Virus record (IMG/VR): IMGVR_UViG_3300033388_003183
Span: 1 to 21,645 of that record
Direction: 5' to 3' (one strand)
Length of the DNA stretch: 21,645 nucleotides
Origin: a virus
Positions 6,340-12,166 of the stretch are shown here, piece after piece. The notes under the pieces were generated by a model that saw only the letters and a list, made by a program, of their open reading frames with translations, was not told the DNA's origin and did not search any database. The translations under genes and the position numbers were made by a program. The stretch's first letter is position 1; every line of letters begins with the position of its first letter.

Positions 6340-6464
6340 TTGCGTCTCAGCCGCCGATGCAGCTCGATCAAGTAAATGCGATCGGCCGGCGTCGTGCTGG
6401 CCCGTTTTTCGCGCTCAAGCCGGTCGGCCAGAGCCCGTAAATCATTGACAAGGTTCTTGTTCAT
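6336..6464 (-). CDS. small basic coiled protein, 42 aa
   Basis: The start is set at ATG 6464 because it has a good ribosome binding site (GAGGA, 10 bases upstream). An alternative ATG at 6548 would give 70 residues and a four-base overlap with the stop of the upstream lipoprotein gene, which matches the habit of this operon. The conserved-looking part is the helical, charged stretch N-D-L-R-A-L-A-D-R-L-E-R-E-K-R and the Arg-rich end R-R-L-R-R-K. The gene ends in a GTGA overlap with the membrane micropeptide. Function unknown. Confidence 0.55.
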   Translation of the reverse strand: MNKNLVNDLRALADRLEREKRASTTPADRIYLIELHRRLRRK

Positions 6465-6544
6465 CTCGATCGTTTCCTCGCGCATGCGCGCAATGTTTCC
6501 ATTTCGTACACGATAGCGCGCAAAACATTCCCGAAAAGACCCAT

Positions 6545-6877
6545 TCATCGGGCCATTCGGGCGCATCGCTCACCCGCCAAACTTGAGCAGCCCTGACGCC
6601 AATCAGCCATAAAAACATCGACGTTGTTCTCGCGCCGATACGCATAGCCAGACTCAAGGCAAGCCGCCCTCTCGGTTACAAAGCACTCAGCCCTTGCCTC
6701 AGCTTTCAGGCAGGCCAAAGAGGCGCAGGGAGCATCTGAGGCCGTCGTCGAGCATGCGGTGAGAAGCGCGGCTGAAAAAAACGTAAATATATATTTTGGG
6801 GTGTACTGACACCCAAATATATTTATATATTTATATATAGAAAAACTCTGAAAACTTTGTTCTTTAAAATCAAGCAC
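6545..6877 (-). CDS. putative lipoprotein, 110 aa (start uncertain)
   Basis: A lipoprotein signal is visible: Lys, a hydrophobic core (Y-I-F-T-F-F-S-A-A-L-L) and the lipobox L-T-A-C at about residues 39-42, then S-T-T-A-S-D-A. The mature part is short with many cysteines (about seven), probably disulphide-bonded in the periplasm. The only in-frame start is GTG 6877, with GGAAAG nine bases upstream. That puts 30 odd residues before the signal, encoded in an extremely AT-rich segment that also holds a hairpin and part of a 38-bp repeat. The start is therefore doubtful: a rare start codon is possible, or the AT-rich DNA may have a second job as origin or promoter. Confidence 0.6.
   Translation of the reverse strand: MLDFKEQSFQSFSIYKYINIFGCQYTPKYIFTFFSAALLTACSTTASDAPCASLACLKAEARAECFVTERAACLESGYAYRRENNVDVFMADWRQGCSSLAGERCARMAR
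6775..6860. other. AT-rich island with hairpin (candidate DNA-unwinding element or promoter)
   Basis: This stretch is dominated by runs such as AAATATATATTTT and AAATATATTTATATATTTAT in a genome that is otherwise G+C-rich. It contains an inverted repeat centred on ACTG (6805-6808): GGGTGT/ACACCC arms flanked by A/T arms, about 6788-6823 in total. It lies next to the two 38-bp repeats and downstream of the helicase gene, and overlaps the N-terminal codons of the putative lipoprotein. A replication origin or a strong minus-strand promoter would both fit. Confidence 0.5.
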
Positions 6878-6899
6878 TTAAAAATTCTTTCCGACAACT
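6862..6899. repeat. 38-bp imperfect direct repeat, copy 1
   Basis: It matches the copy at 6918-6955 at 33 of 38 positions without gaps. Shared blocks are CTTTAAAATCAA, ACTTA and TCTTTCCGACAACT. Shorter AACTTTG words recur beside each copy (6853-6859, 6906-6912, 6975-6981). The spacing is 56 bp, about five helical turns. Confidence 0.85.
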
Positions 6900-6917
6900 A
6901 CTTTGAACTTTGCACAC

Positions 6918-6955
6918 CTTTAAAATCAATGACTTAGCAAATCTTTCCGACAACT
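6918..6955. repeat. 38-bp imperfect direct repeat, copy 2
   Basis: Second copy of the unit at 6862-6899, differing at five internal positions. It lies in the 118-bp intergenic space between the helicase stop and the lipoprotein start. The repeats could be iterons bound by an initiator, operator sites or tandem promoters. Confidence 0.85.
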
Positions 6956-6995
6956 CCGACCGAACTCTGACATAACTTTGCAATGCCATTCTGAT

Positions 6996-8477
6996 CTAAG
7001 CCTCTTCGTTCTTATTACTATCAGCGATAAAGAGCTGCCGGCTAAGGCCGCCCCGCTTCGATGACATGTCGACGACTTCGAGCTTACCTTGGTCAATTAA
7101 GTTGTGCATAGCCTCTTCATAAACCCGCAGCCGTTTGTTGAACGCGGTGCCCTTTTTGACCTTCTTGAAGAGCGTGATCTCTCTCGGCGCGAATGGACCG
7201 CCGCCAGTTTTGGCCGTCGTCAATGGCCGGCCATCCTTCTCGAACACCTTCACGGCGTTCAAGAATTCCTGCTCGTAACTTGACATAACCATCGCGTCGC
7301 TGTCGACGTCAGGCTTCTCAAAGCGGCGAAGTTGACCATTCTGCAGCTCGACGTTGATCTGCTCGATGGGCATCTCGCCCCGCATCTCGAAGTGAATCTC
7401 AGCGTGCTGATCGACCGGGTTCTCTTTGAACATGACCATACCGGCCGAGTACCAGCCCCGCAGAGCAGACGCCCCGCGCAGGCTATTGAATGGGTCTTTT
7501 CGCAGGTCTGCGACCTTGCCCTTGTTGCTATGGTGCAGCAAGACAATGGTCAGATCGTCGCCGAAGACCTCACGAAAGCGCCCGAGCCGGTTGCGCAGAA
7601 AGAACTGCATGTCGGCGTTGTCGTTCTCGTTGTCTTCTGCGAAGACCGAGGCGAGCGAGTCGACCGCCAGAACCGCCGGTATCTCGCCGTCAAGCCGTTT
7701 GAGCAGCTCGTCGATCAGATACTCGACGCCGTGCTCATCGAACGCCAGCGTCTTGCGCCGCTGCGTCTCGTACCAGGGCATCTCGGCCTGAATCCAGACG
7801 ACCGGCTTGCCCTCGCTCTCGACCTCGAAGTCGGTGAGAAAGTCTTCGCCCCAGGCGATCGAGTAGATCAGCTCGGCTTGCAAGAAGCTCTTCATCGACT
7901 TCGGCGGCCCGGCGAGCACGACGTTGTCGCCCTGCCTGAAGAGGCCGTTGATCAGGTAAGGCGGCAGCTTGCGCGGGTCATCCATGAGCGCGAAGGCGTC
8001 ATAGATCGGCACCTCTTCGAGTTTGGCGGTCGTTCGCCCCGCCCCCTCGCTAGTGACCGGCACGATCTGGCCGTTGTTCTCGATGGTGTTGATCACCGAC
8101 ATGACGGTCTTCATGACCTCATCGGTCGACATCGGGGGGTGATTCTTGGCGTTCCAGTCGAAGGCCCGCTGCATGATCTCGCCGCGAGGTATCGACTCAT
8201 TCGCCCACTTGCCGACCAGGCTCTTCAGGTGATCGTTGCGACCGCCCTCGGTGACTGGCAGTTCTAAGATCGGCTTGCGCTCTTGAGGCTCTTCGTCGGG
8301 GTCGACGAGACTAGCGTCGAAGTTCAGCCCGCCGGCGACTGTATAGGCAGGCGGCCGTTCTAACTTGGCGGTGCGGCAGGTAGGGCAGGTCAAGCATGCC
8401 ATCGGGCACGCCCGGCAACGGGTTCTCTCGGGTATAGACGAAGCCGGTCTCGTGAACCGAGCCCTCAGCGACGACAT
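6996..8477 (-). CDS. PriCT-1 plus RepA-like hexameric helicase, C-terminal part of a prim-pol/helicase
   Basis: The conserved reading starts near residue 38 (K-L-E-R-P-P-A-Y-T-V-A-G-G). A primase C-terminal type 1 region follows at about 75-132 (E-G-G-R-N-D-H-L-K-S-L-V-G-K, H-P-P-M-S-T-D-E-V). Next is a RecA/RepA-like ATPase with Walker A G190-P-P-K-S-M-K196-S, Walker B A-V-L-A-V-D273-S and an L-L-H-H-S-N motif, and a winged-helix-like C-terminus. It should unwind DNA at the phage origin as the partner of the prim-pol encoded just upstream. In most relatives the two are one polypeptide; here this frame is +1 relative to the prim-pol and overlaps it by 167 bases. ATG 8477 has AAGG nearby, but its first 35 residues are prim-pol shadow, so the true 5' end is uncertain. 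Confidence 0.85.
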   Translation of the reverse strand: MSSLRARFTRPASSIPERTRCRACPMACLTCPTCRTAKLERPPAYTVAGGLNFDASLVDPDEEPQERKPILELPVTEGGRNDHLKSLVGKWANESIPRGEIMQRAFDWNAKNHPPMSTDEVMKTVMSVINTIENNGQIVPVTSEGAGRTTAKLEEVPIYDAFALMDDPRKLPPYLINGLFRQGDNVVLAGPPKSMKSFLQAELIYSIAWGEDFLTDFEVESEGKPVVWIQAEMPWYETQRRKTLAFDEHGVEYLIDELLKRLDGEIPAVLAVDSLASVFAEDNENDNADMQFFLRNRLGRFREVFGDDLTIVLLHHSNKGKVADLRKDPFNSLRGASALRGWYSAGMVMFKENPVDQHAEIHFEMRGEMPIEQINVELQNGQLRRFEKPDVDSDAMVMSSYEQEFLNAVKVFEKDGRPLTTAKTGGGPFAPREITLFKKVKKGTAFNKRLRVYEEAMHNLIDQGKLEVVDMSSKRGGLSRQLFIADSNKNEEA

Positions 8478-8862
8478 ACCCGCCTTGACCTCTCACGTCG
8501 AGATGGTCGCCCGTCCCGTTTCGAATGGTGAATTCTGGGGTCAACGCGTAGTAATAATGCGCCCCTTTGCTTGTTGTGACCTTTCGCGGTGTTCGCGTGA
8601 CGGTGCCCGATTCCATGAAGGCGACGCCCTCAGCGGTATCGGCATCGACGACGACGAACTGCACGCCCGTCGCGATCCCCCAGTTACAACCCGGCCAGCG
8701 TTTAACCCAGCCCTCGAACTCTTCATCAGAGGGCGGTCGGGTCTGGTATGTCTGCCAGGGTACGAGCGGCCGCTTGCCTTTTGCCTTGATCGGGAAAACA
8801 TGCAACCCTTCTTCGAAGAGGTCGTGCGCGCACTCGCTCGGGTCGAGTGTCTGTTCTGTCAT
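8311..8862 (-). CDS. archaeo-eukaryotic-type primase/polymerase (prim-pol) domain, 183 aa
   Basis: This is the N-terminal half of a phage/plasmid bifunctional prim-pol, which makes primers and extends DNA at the replication fork. Visible signatures are G-K-R-P-L-V-P-W near residue 29, the metal-binding V-V-V-D73-A-D75, S-K-G-A-H102-Y-Y-Y, and L-D122-V-R-G-Q-G-G-Y-V-V-A. Homology runs to about residue 165 (M-L-D-L-P-Y-L-P-H). The last 18 residues look like out-of-frame tail, while the helicase frame continues the expected protein. Start ATG 8862 has AGGG nine bases upstream and lies 9 bases after cro. A +1 ribosomal frameshift, a natural indel or a sequence error could each explain the break. 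Confidence 0.85.
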   Translation of the reverse strand: MTEQTLDPSECAHDLFEEGLHVFPIKAKGKRPLVPWQTYQTRPPSDEEFEGWVKRWPGCNWGIATGVQFVVVDADTAEGVAFMESGTVTRTPRKVTTSKGAHYYYALTPEFTIRNGTGDHLDVRGQGGYVVAEGSVHETGFVYTRENPLPGVPDGMLDLPYLPHRQVRTAACLYSRRRAELRR

Positions 8863-8871
8863 GGCAGCGCC

Positions 8872-9117
8872 CTACTTGCGTGCGCGTCTTTTTCGCGATG
8901 TTGCGATCACCTTGTTCTCGACGATGTCGATGTTGCCGTCTTTGTACAGCTCGACACGAATGCGCCGGCTCGGTGTAGACAGCCATCGGCTGACGGCCGC
9001 TTGAGTCACGCCTAACCTTTTCGCGACCGCGTCTTGTGTCAGGTCTCGCCCCTCGATGTAGTCGCCCAGTGTCAGAGTCGCGGCCGTGACTTCTGCCGCT
9101 TGTGTTGTCTTGCTCAT
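8872..9117 (-). CDS. cro: lambda Cro-like repressor, 81 aa
   Basis: It aligns by eye with lambda Cro: L-T-L-G-D-Y-I-E-G (Cro T-L-K-D-Y-A-M-R-F), then the HTH D-A-V-A-K-R-L-G-V-T-Q-A-A-V-S-R-W-L (Cro T-A-K-D-L-G-V-Y-Q-S-A-I-N-K-A-I), then the beta segment I-R-V-E-L-Y-K-D-G-N-I-D (Cro I-F-L-T-I-N-A-D-G-S-V-Y) and a basic tail R-K-R-R-A-R-K. The ATG at 9117 follows AAAGGC. The frame is open upstream to 9234, but that extension covers the promoter and is unlikely. It is the first gene of the minus-strand operon and should repress its own promoter and possibly the divergent one. No CI-type repressor is present in the window. Confidence 0.85.
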   Translation of the reverse strand: MSKTTQAAEVTAATLTLGDYIEGRDLTQDAVAKRLGVTQAAVSRWLSTPSRRIRVELYKDGNIDIVENKVIATSRKRRARK

Positions 9118-9140
9118 TATTTGCCTTTTCGAATGGTTTG

Positions 9141-9157
9141 CCGGTAGTATTGACCGG
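9141..9157. promoter_or_regulatory. 17-bp inverted repeat, candidate Cro operator
   Basis: CCGGTAGTATTGACCGG has five-base arms (CCGGT/ACCGG) around a seven-base centre. Its 17-bp length equals lambda operators, and it lies between the cro -10 box and the cro start. Assignment to Cro is inference. Confidence 0.4.
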
Positions 9158-9165
9158 AACGGCCG

Positions 9166-9194
9166 AATATACTGCGACGGCATGCCGAGGTCAA
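9166..9194 (-). promoter_or_regulatory. sigma70 promoter for cro and the minus-strand operon
   Basis: On the minus strand, TTGACC (9194-9189) and TATATT (9171-9166) are separated by 17 bases, a near-consensus promoter about 50 bases before the cro ATG. The spacer contains the perfect palindrome CGGCATGCCG (9178-9187), well placed for repressor binding. Confidence 0.8.
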
Positions 9195-9204
9195 GGGCGT
9201 AGTG

Positions 9205-9230
9205 GGATTGTGACGAAAATCGCACAACCC
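9205..9230. promoter_or_regulatory. inverted repeat between divergent promoters, candidate operator
   Basis: TTGTG (9208-9212) and CACAA (9223-9227) form arms, with an inner CGA/TCG pair and flanking GG(G)/CCC. The site sits between the two divergent promoters, where a shared regulator would bind. Confidence 0.35.
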
Positions 9231-9241
9231 ACACAAAAACC

Positions 9242-9269
9242 TTGCAATCTCATGCTGACACGGTATAGG
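9242..9269 (+). promoter_or_regulatory. probable sigma70 promoter for the plus-strand operon
   Basis: TTGCAA (9242-9247) and TATAGG (9264-9269) are spaced by 16 bases and lie 24 bases before the first plus-strand ATG (9293). It is divergent from the cro promoter, with about 50 bases between the -35 boxes. Confidence 0.55.
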
Positions 9270-9292
9270 CTGATCAGGTAAACTACGACGAG

Positions 9293-9448
9293 ATGAAAGG
9301 TTACACGGTACAGCATGTTCAACAGACGCCGCAGCAGTGCGGCATCGTCGAGCTGACCGTCGAAGAGCTAGAGTCGCTTGTGATCGAAGAGATCGTGATC
9401 GACGTGCTGCCGATCGACCCAGACGACGAACTGCCGGCGGCTGCCTAG
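9293..9448 (+). CDS. small acidic protein, 51 aa
   Basis: This short gene is the first one behind the plus-strand promoter. It reads M-K-G-Y-T-V-Q-H-V-Q-Q-T, then an acidic helix and strand (L-T-V-E-E-L-E-S-L-V-I-E-E-I-V-I-D-V-L) and an acidic tail (D-P-D-D-E-L). The next gene begins three bases after its stop. Strongly acidic early phage proteins are often inhibitors or DNA mimics, but this one is short and unrecognised, so no role is claimed. No strong ribosome binding site is seen (AGATG context only). Confidence 0.55.
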   Translation: MKGYTVQHVQQTPQQCGIVELTVEELESLVIEEIVIDVLPIDPDDELPAAA

Positions 9449-9451
9449 TTT

Positions 9452-9748
9452 ATGAGCGACGACAACCAGCAATTCGTTCGGCACGTCAACGAGGTACTGA
9501 ACAACTTCGAGCGGGCCATCGGCAATGACCGGGAGCTAGGACGCACGGTGTACGCGATTGTCGTCGCTCAGACCTTCAAACGGTACATTGGCAGGTTCGG
9601 CATCAGGTCGGCGAAGATTGTGCTGCGCAACCTTTACGCAATGGTCTATGATGCCGAGCGGATAACAGACCAAGCCTTGCAGGAACGAATCAAGAAAGCG
9701 TCAAAGGGCCAGCCCGGCCCAGACACCACCGGCGAACCGCCACACTAA
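9452..9748 (+). CDS. hypothetical helical protein, 98 aa
   Basis: Family not recognised. The protein is predicted mostly helical and mixed-charge (F-V-R-H-V-N-E-V-L-N-N-F-E-R-A; I-V-L-R-N-L-Y-A-M-V-Y-D-A-E-R) with a Pro/Gly-rich disordered tail (K-G-Q-P-G-P-D-T-T-G-E-P-P-H). No cysteine pairs or membrane segments are present. It follows the small acidic gene by three bases and precedes the next gene by 15 bases, so it belongs to the same early transcript. Confidence 0.7.
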   Translation: MSDDNQQFVRHVNEVLNNFERAIGNDRELGRTVYAIVVAQTFKRYIGRFGIRSAKIVLRNLYAMVYDAERITDQALQERIKKASKGQPGPDTTGEPPH

Positions 9749-9763
9749 ACGGAGAGCAACACG

Positions 9764-10240
9764 ATGACACAACCCGCCCTTAACAATATGCCCGACGGGA
9801 ATAACGAGCCCGACGGCAATATCCTCGACTACCTGGCGCACGATCTCGAAGACAAGAAGCGCGCCGAGAGCGGCGCGAAAGCTGAACGCATTAAGGCCGA
9901 AGAGCTTCTGCTCTCGCTCAGCCATCTGCAGCGGCACCCGCAAGCCAGCGGATCGAAAACCACTAAAGGCGCACGCTACTCGGTGACGGTGAAAGACGAG
10001 CAGAAGGCTAGGTTCGTCGGCGACAATGACGAAGGCCGCGCCCAGCTCTGGGAAGTGCTAAGTGCTGCCGGCATCGCCCAGGATGACATGCCGATCAAGG
10101 TGACCTACTCGATCGACGTTAAGAAGCTCGACGCGATCAAGAACAACAACCTCGACCTTTATACGAAGCTCGTGACCGAGGCCGGCATCGAACGCTACGC
10201 CGCGAAGCCGAGCGTCAGCATTAAGAGCATCGAATCATGA
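9764..10240 (+). CDS. early phage protein found beside Sak4/DUF669 genes, 158 aa
   Basis: The start has a GGAGAG ribosome binding site. Architecture: an N-terminal disordered stretch, a charged helix at about 28-55 (H-D-L-E-D-K-K-R-A-E-S-G-A-K-A-E-R-I-K-A-E-E-L-L), then a beta-rich domain (A-R-Y-S-V-T-V-K-D-E-Q-K-A-R-F), the segment I-K-V-T-Y-S-I-D-V-K-K-L-D-A-I-K-N-N-N, and a close K-P-S-V-S-I-K. This layout is known to me from unnamed phage proteins encoded next to the RecA-like ATPase and DUF669, so a recombination-linked role is plausible; the activity is unknown. It overlaps the next gene by four bases. Confidence 0.7.
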   Translation: MTQPALNNMPDGNNEPDGNILDYLAHDLEDKKRAESGAKAERIKAEELLLSLSHLQRHPQASGSKTTKGARYSVTVKDEQKARFVGDNDEGRAQLWEVLSAAGIAQDDMPIKVTYSIDVKKLDAIKNNNLDLYTKLVTEAGIERYAAKPSVSIKSIES

Positions 10241-10530
10241 GTCGGCCAGTATTAGTCCCGACAGACGAAGACCTCGCGAACATGACCGACGACGAGCTAC
10301 TCGGTGTTGTCGTTGACGACGACATGCGAATCGGTGACCGCGTCAAGGCTCAGTTCGAGCGCCAGCGTCGCGAGGCATTATCTGACGACGACCCGCTCGG
10401 TCTGATCGATTTTGATCGAGACCCGTACCCGATGAATAAAAAAGAGCGGGCTTATTTCTTTTTTATTTGTTTTTCTAGTGCCGTAACAGTTGCATGCTTC
10501 GGCGTCATAGGTTACAGTCTCTTTTCATAA
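10237..10530 (+). CDS. small protein with C-terminal membrane helix, 97 aa
   Basis: The ATG overlaps the upstream stop (ATGA). Residues 1-65 are strongly acidic (D-E-D-L-A-N-M-T-D-D-E-L, V-D-D-D, S-D-D-D-P). After M-N-K-K-E-R-A-Y, residues about 74-97 (F-F-F-I-C-F-S-S-A-V-T-V-A-C-F-G-V-I-G-Y-S-L-F) form one membrane helix at the very C-terminus. The last 100 bases are clearly AT-richer than the first two thirds. This suggests a tail-anchored protein, or an older separate micropeptide (internal ATG at 10432) fused to an acidic domain. Function unknown. Confidence 0.65.
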   Translation: MSRPVLVPTDEDLANMTDDELLGVVVDDDMRIGDRVKAQFERQRREALSDDDPLGLIDFDRDPYPMNKKERAYFFFICFSSAVTVACFGVIGYSLFS

Positions 10531-10566
10531 CAACAGCGCATATAGACGCTGGGGAGTAAAAACAAG

Positions 10567-11385
10567 ATGGCATTCGCCCTCGATTCAATTCGTCGCACTA
10601 GCGACACCAAACCGCCGCGCACGTTGATTTATTCGACGCACGGCATGGGCAAGACGACGTTCGCAGCGAACGCGCCGAAGCCTATCTTCATTCAAACCGA
10701 AGACGGTGAAGGCTCACTTGAGATCGACACTTTCGGCATAGCTCAGAGCTACGACGACGTCATCTCTGCGCTTAACGCGCTCGGCGAGGGTGACCACGAC
10801 TATAAGACCGTCGTCATCGACTCGCTCGATCACCTTGAGCCGCTCGTCTGGCAAAAGACCTGCGAGGCCCACGGCTGGGACTCTATCGAGAGCCCCGGCT
10901 ACGGCAAGGGCTATGTTGAGGCCGACGTCTATTGGCGTCAGATTATCTGGTTGCTCGACGCGCTTCGCAATCACAAGAATATGGCGGTGATCCTGACGGC
11001 GCACGCGCAGATTCTCAAGTTCGAATCGCCAGAGCACGAAGCCTTCGACCGCTACGACATCAAGTTGCACAAGCGGGCTAACGGCATGGTGCAAGAGCTT
11101 GTCGATGTCATCCTCTTCGCTAATCACAAGATGCACGTCTTGAAAGAAGACCAGGGCTTCAACAAGTCACGCGCCCGAGGCATTACGACCGGCGAGCGTG
11201 TCATGTATACCGTCGAGAAGCCGGCCTTTGTTGCGAAGAACCGATACTCTCTGCCCGAAGAGCTGCCGTTGAACTGGCAGGCCTTCGAAGAGGCGCTCGC
11301 GCTGACGCGCAAGACCTCAGCGGCACAACCCCAGCCTGAACCTGCAGCGCCCGACGAGGGTGATCAGGTGGCGGCTGCCGGGTAA
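10567..11385 (+). CDS. RecA-like ATPase of the AAA_24/Sak4 type, 272 aa
   Basis: Sak4-type proteins are small RecA-core ATPases that pair or anneal single strands during phage recombination, working with a phage SSB. Here Walker A is S-T-H-G26-M-G28-K29-T30, followed by P-K-P-I-F-I-Q-T-E-D-G. Walker B is T-V-V-I-D85-S, and I-L-T-A-H-A-Q near residue 143 is the sensor strand. The last 30 residues are Pro/Ala-rich and probably disordered. The length and the immediate DUF669 partner downstream match this family. The start has a GGGGAG ribosome binding site. Alternative description: generic phage nucleotide-binding AAA_24 protein; the annealing role is inferred. Confidence 0.85.
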   Translation: MAFALDSIRRTSDTKPPRTLIYSTHGMGKTTFAANAPKPIFIQTEDGEGSLEIDTFGIAQSYDDVISALNALGEGDHDYKTVVIDSLDHLEPLVWQKTCEAHGWDSIESPGYGKGYVEADVYWRQIIWLLDALRNHKNMAVILTAHAQILKFESPEHEAFDRYDIKLHKRANGMVQELVDVILFANHKMHVLKEDQGFNKSRARGITTGERVMYTVEKPAFVAKNRYSLPEELPLNWQAFEEALALTRKTSAAQPQPEPAAPDEGDQVAAAG

Positions 11386-11486
11386 TGAGCAAAGAGCGGG
11401 CGACCTCGGCAGGGTCATGCCAACCCGCTCAGCCTCAAGCCGTCGAGGATCAATGCAGCCAGGCAGCTCAGCGTCGTCTGGCCTAA
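11385..11486 (+). CDS. possible 33-aa coupled micro-ORF
   Basis: An ATG overlaps the stop of the ATPase gene (TAATG), and a 33-codon frame runs to TAA 11486. The peptide is Gln/Ala-rich (A-Q-P-Q-A-V-E-D-Q-C-S-Q-A-A-Q-R-R-L-A) with no recognisable domain. Part of it lies within a 7-bp-stem hairpin (11394-11430), so the stretch could instead be an untranslated regulatory leader for the DUF669 gene. Confidence 0.35.
   Translation: MSKERATSAGSCQPAQPQAVEDQCSQAAQRRLA
11394..11430 (+). other. hairpin upstream of the DUF669 gene
   Basis: GAGCGGG (11394-11400) pairs with CCCGCTC (11424-11430), leaving a 23-base loop. No T tract follows, so it is not a standard terminator. It could be an mRNA processing or stability element between the ATPase and DUF669 genes. 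Confidence 0.4.
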
Positions 11487-11534
11487 CAAACACGGCAACG
11501 CATTTTTTGACAACAACCTATAGGTGAAAAAACA

Positions 11535-12074
11535 ATGGCTCAAATGAATTTTGACGCTTCCCAAGTAGACCCGAGCAGCTCATACGATACCTTTCCGAAA
11601 GGCGACTATTTGCTCTGCATTCGCTCGACCGACATCAAGCCGACCAAGGCCGGCACCGGACACTATCTCGAATACGAGGCCGAGGTGCTTGAGGGTCAGT
11701 ATGCCGGCCGCAAGATTTTCGGCCGCATCAACATCGCAAACCAGAACCCGACCGCAGAAGAGATCGGTCAGCGCGAGCTGTCTGGCCTTTGCCGAGCTGT
11801 CGGCGTGATGCAGGTCAGCGATAGCACGCAGTTGCACGACAAGCCGTTCATCGGTGCGGTCGGCATCGAGGTCGACAAGACCGGCCAGTACGACGACAAG
11901 AACATCATCAAGAAGTTCAAGGCGTCGGCTCTAGCCCCAGCTATGGGCGGCGCAGCCCCGACACCCGTCGGACAACAGGCCGCGCCCGCCCCAGTCGCAC
12001 CCGCTCAGGGTGTAGCCAATACGGCCCCGCCAGTAGCGCCCGCTGCAGGCGACAGGCCGGCATGGGCTCAGTAA
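11535..12074 (+). CDS. DUF669-family ssDNA-binding-like protein, 179 aa
   Basis: Residues 1-135 match the DUF669 pattern: F-P-K-G-D-Y-L-L-C-I near residue 21, D-I-K-P-T-K-A-G-T-G-H-Y-L-E-Y-E-A-E-V-L-E-G-Q-Y-A-G-R-K-I-F-G-R-I-N, then A-E-E-I-G-Q-R-E-L-S-G-L-C-R-A-V-G-V and L-H-D-K-P-F-I-G-A-V-G. DUF669 proteins sit beside Sak4-type ATPases in many phages and are regarded as the phage SSB. The C-terminal 45 residues are an Ala/Pro-rich linker ending D-R-P-A-W-A-Q, a short tip like the protein-contact tails of SSBs, though without the usual acidic run. AGGTGA is the ribosome binding site. Confidence 0.85.
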   Translation: MAQMNFDASQVDPSSSYDTFPKGDYLLCIRSTDIKPTKAGTGHYLEYEAEVLEGQYAGRKIFGRINIANQNPTAEEIGQRELSGLCRAVGVMQVSDSTQLHDKPFIGAVGIEVDKTGQYDDKNIIKKFKASALAPAMGGAAPTPVGQQAAPAPVAPAQGVANTAPPVAPAAGDRPAWAQ

Positions 12075-12100
12075 AAGCTCTCCCCTTGAGCTGAGCCCCG

Positions 12101-12133
12101 AAGGGCCGGCTGACCCCTCCACGGTCGGCCCTT
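12101..12133 (+). other. intergenic hairpin after DUF669
   Basis: AAGGGCCG (12101-12108) pairs perfectly with CGGCCCTT (12126-12133) across 17 bases. There is no T run downstream, so full termination is unlikely. It may lower transcription of downstream genes or protect the 3' end of the DUF669 message. Confidence 0.45.
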
Positions 12134-12166
12134 CAACCTTCAACAAACAGTCGAAAAGGCAGGAAC

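Noticed and set aside
7332-8267. Long plus-strand open frame antisense to the helicase (311 codons), and similar long antisense frames at 12140-12775, 16339-17019, 17026-17844 and 20357-21010
   Set aside because: They mirror genes with clear family motifs, have no ribosome binding sites or operon junctions, and arise from G+C-rich codon use with few stop codons on the complementary strand.
10518-10546. Internal promoter before the Sak4-like gene (TCTCTT, 17 bases, TATAGA)
   Set aside because: The -35 box is poor and the operon can be read from 9242-9269; kept only as a weak possibility.
11506-11530. TTGACA upstream of DUF669 as a -35 box
   Set aside because: No acceptable -10 box lies 16-18 bases downstream; the TATAGG nearby is only six bases away.
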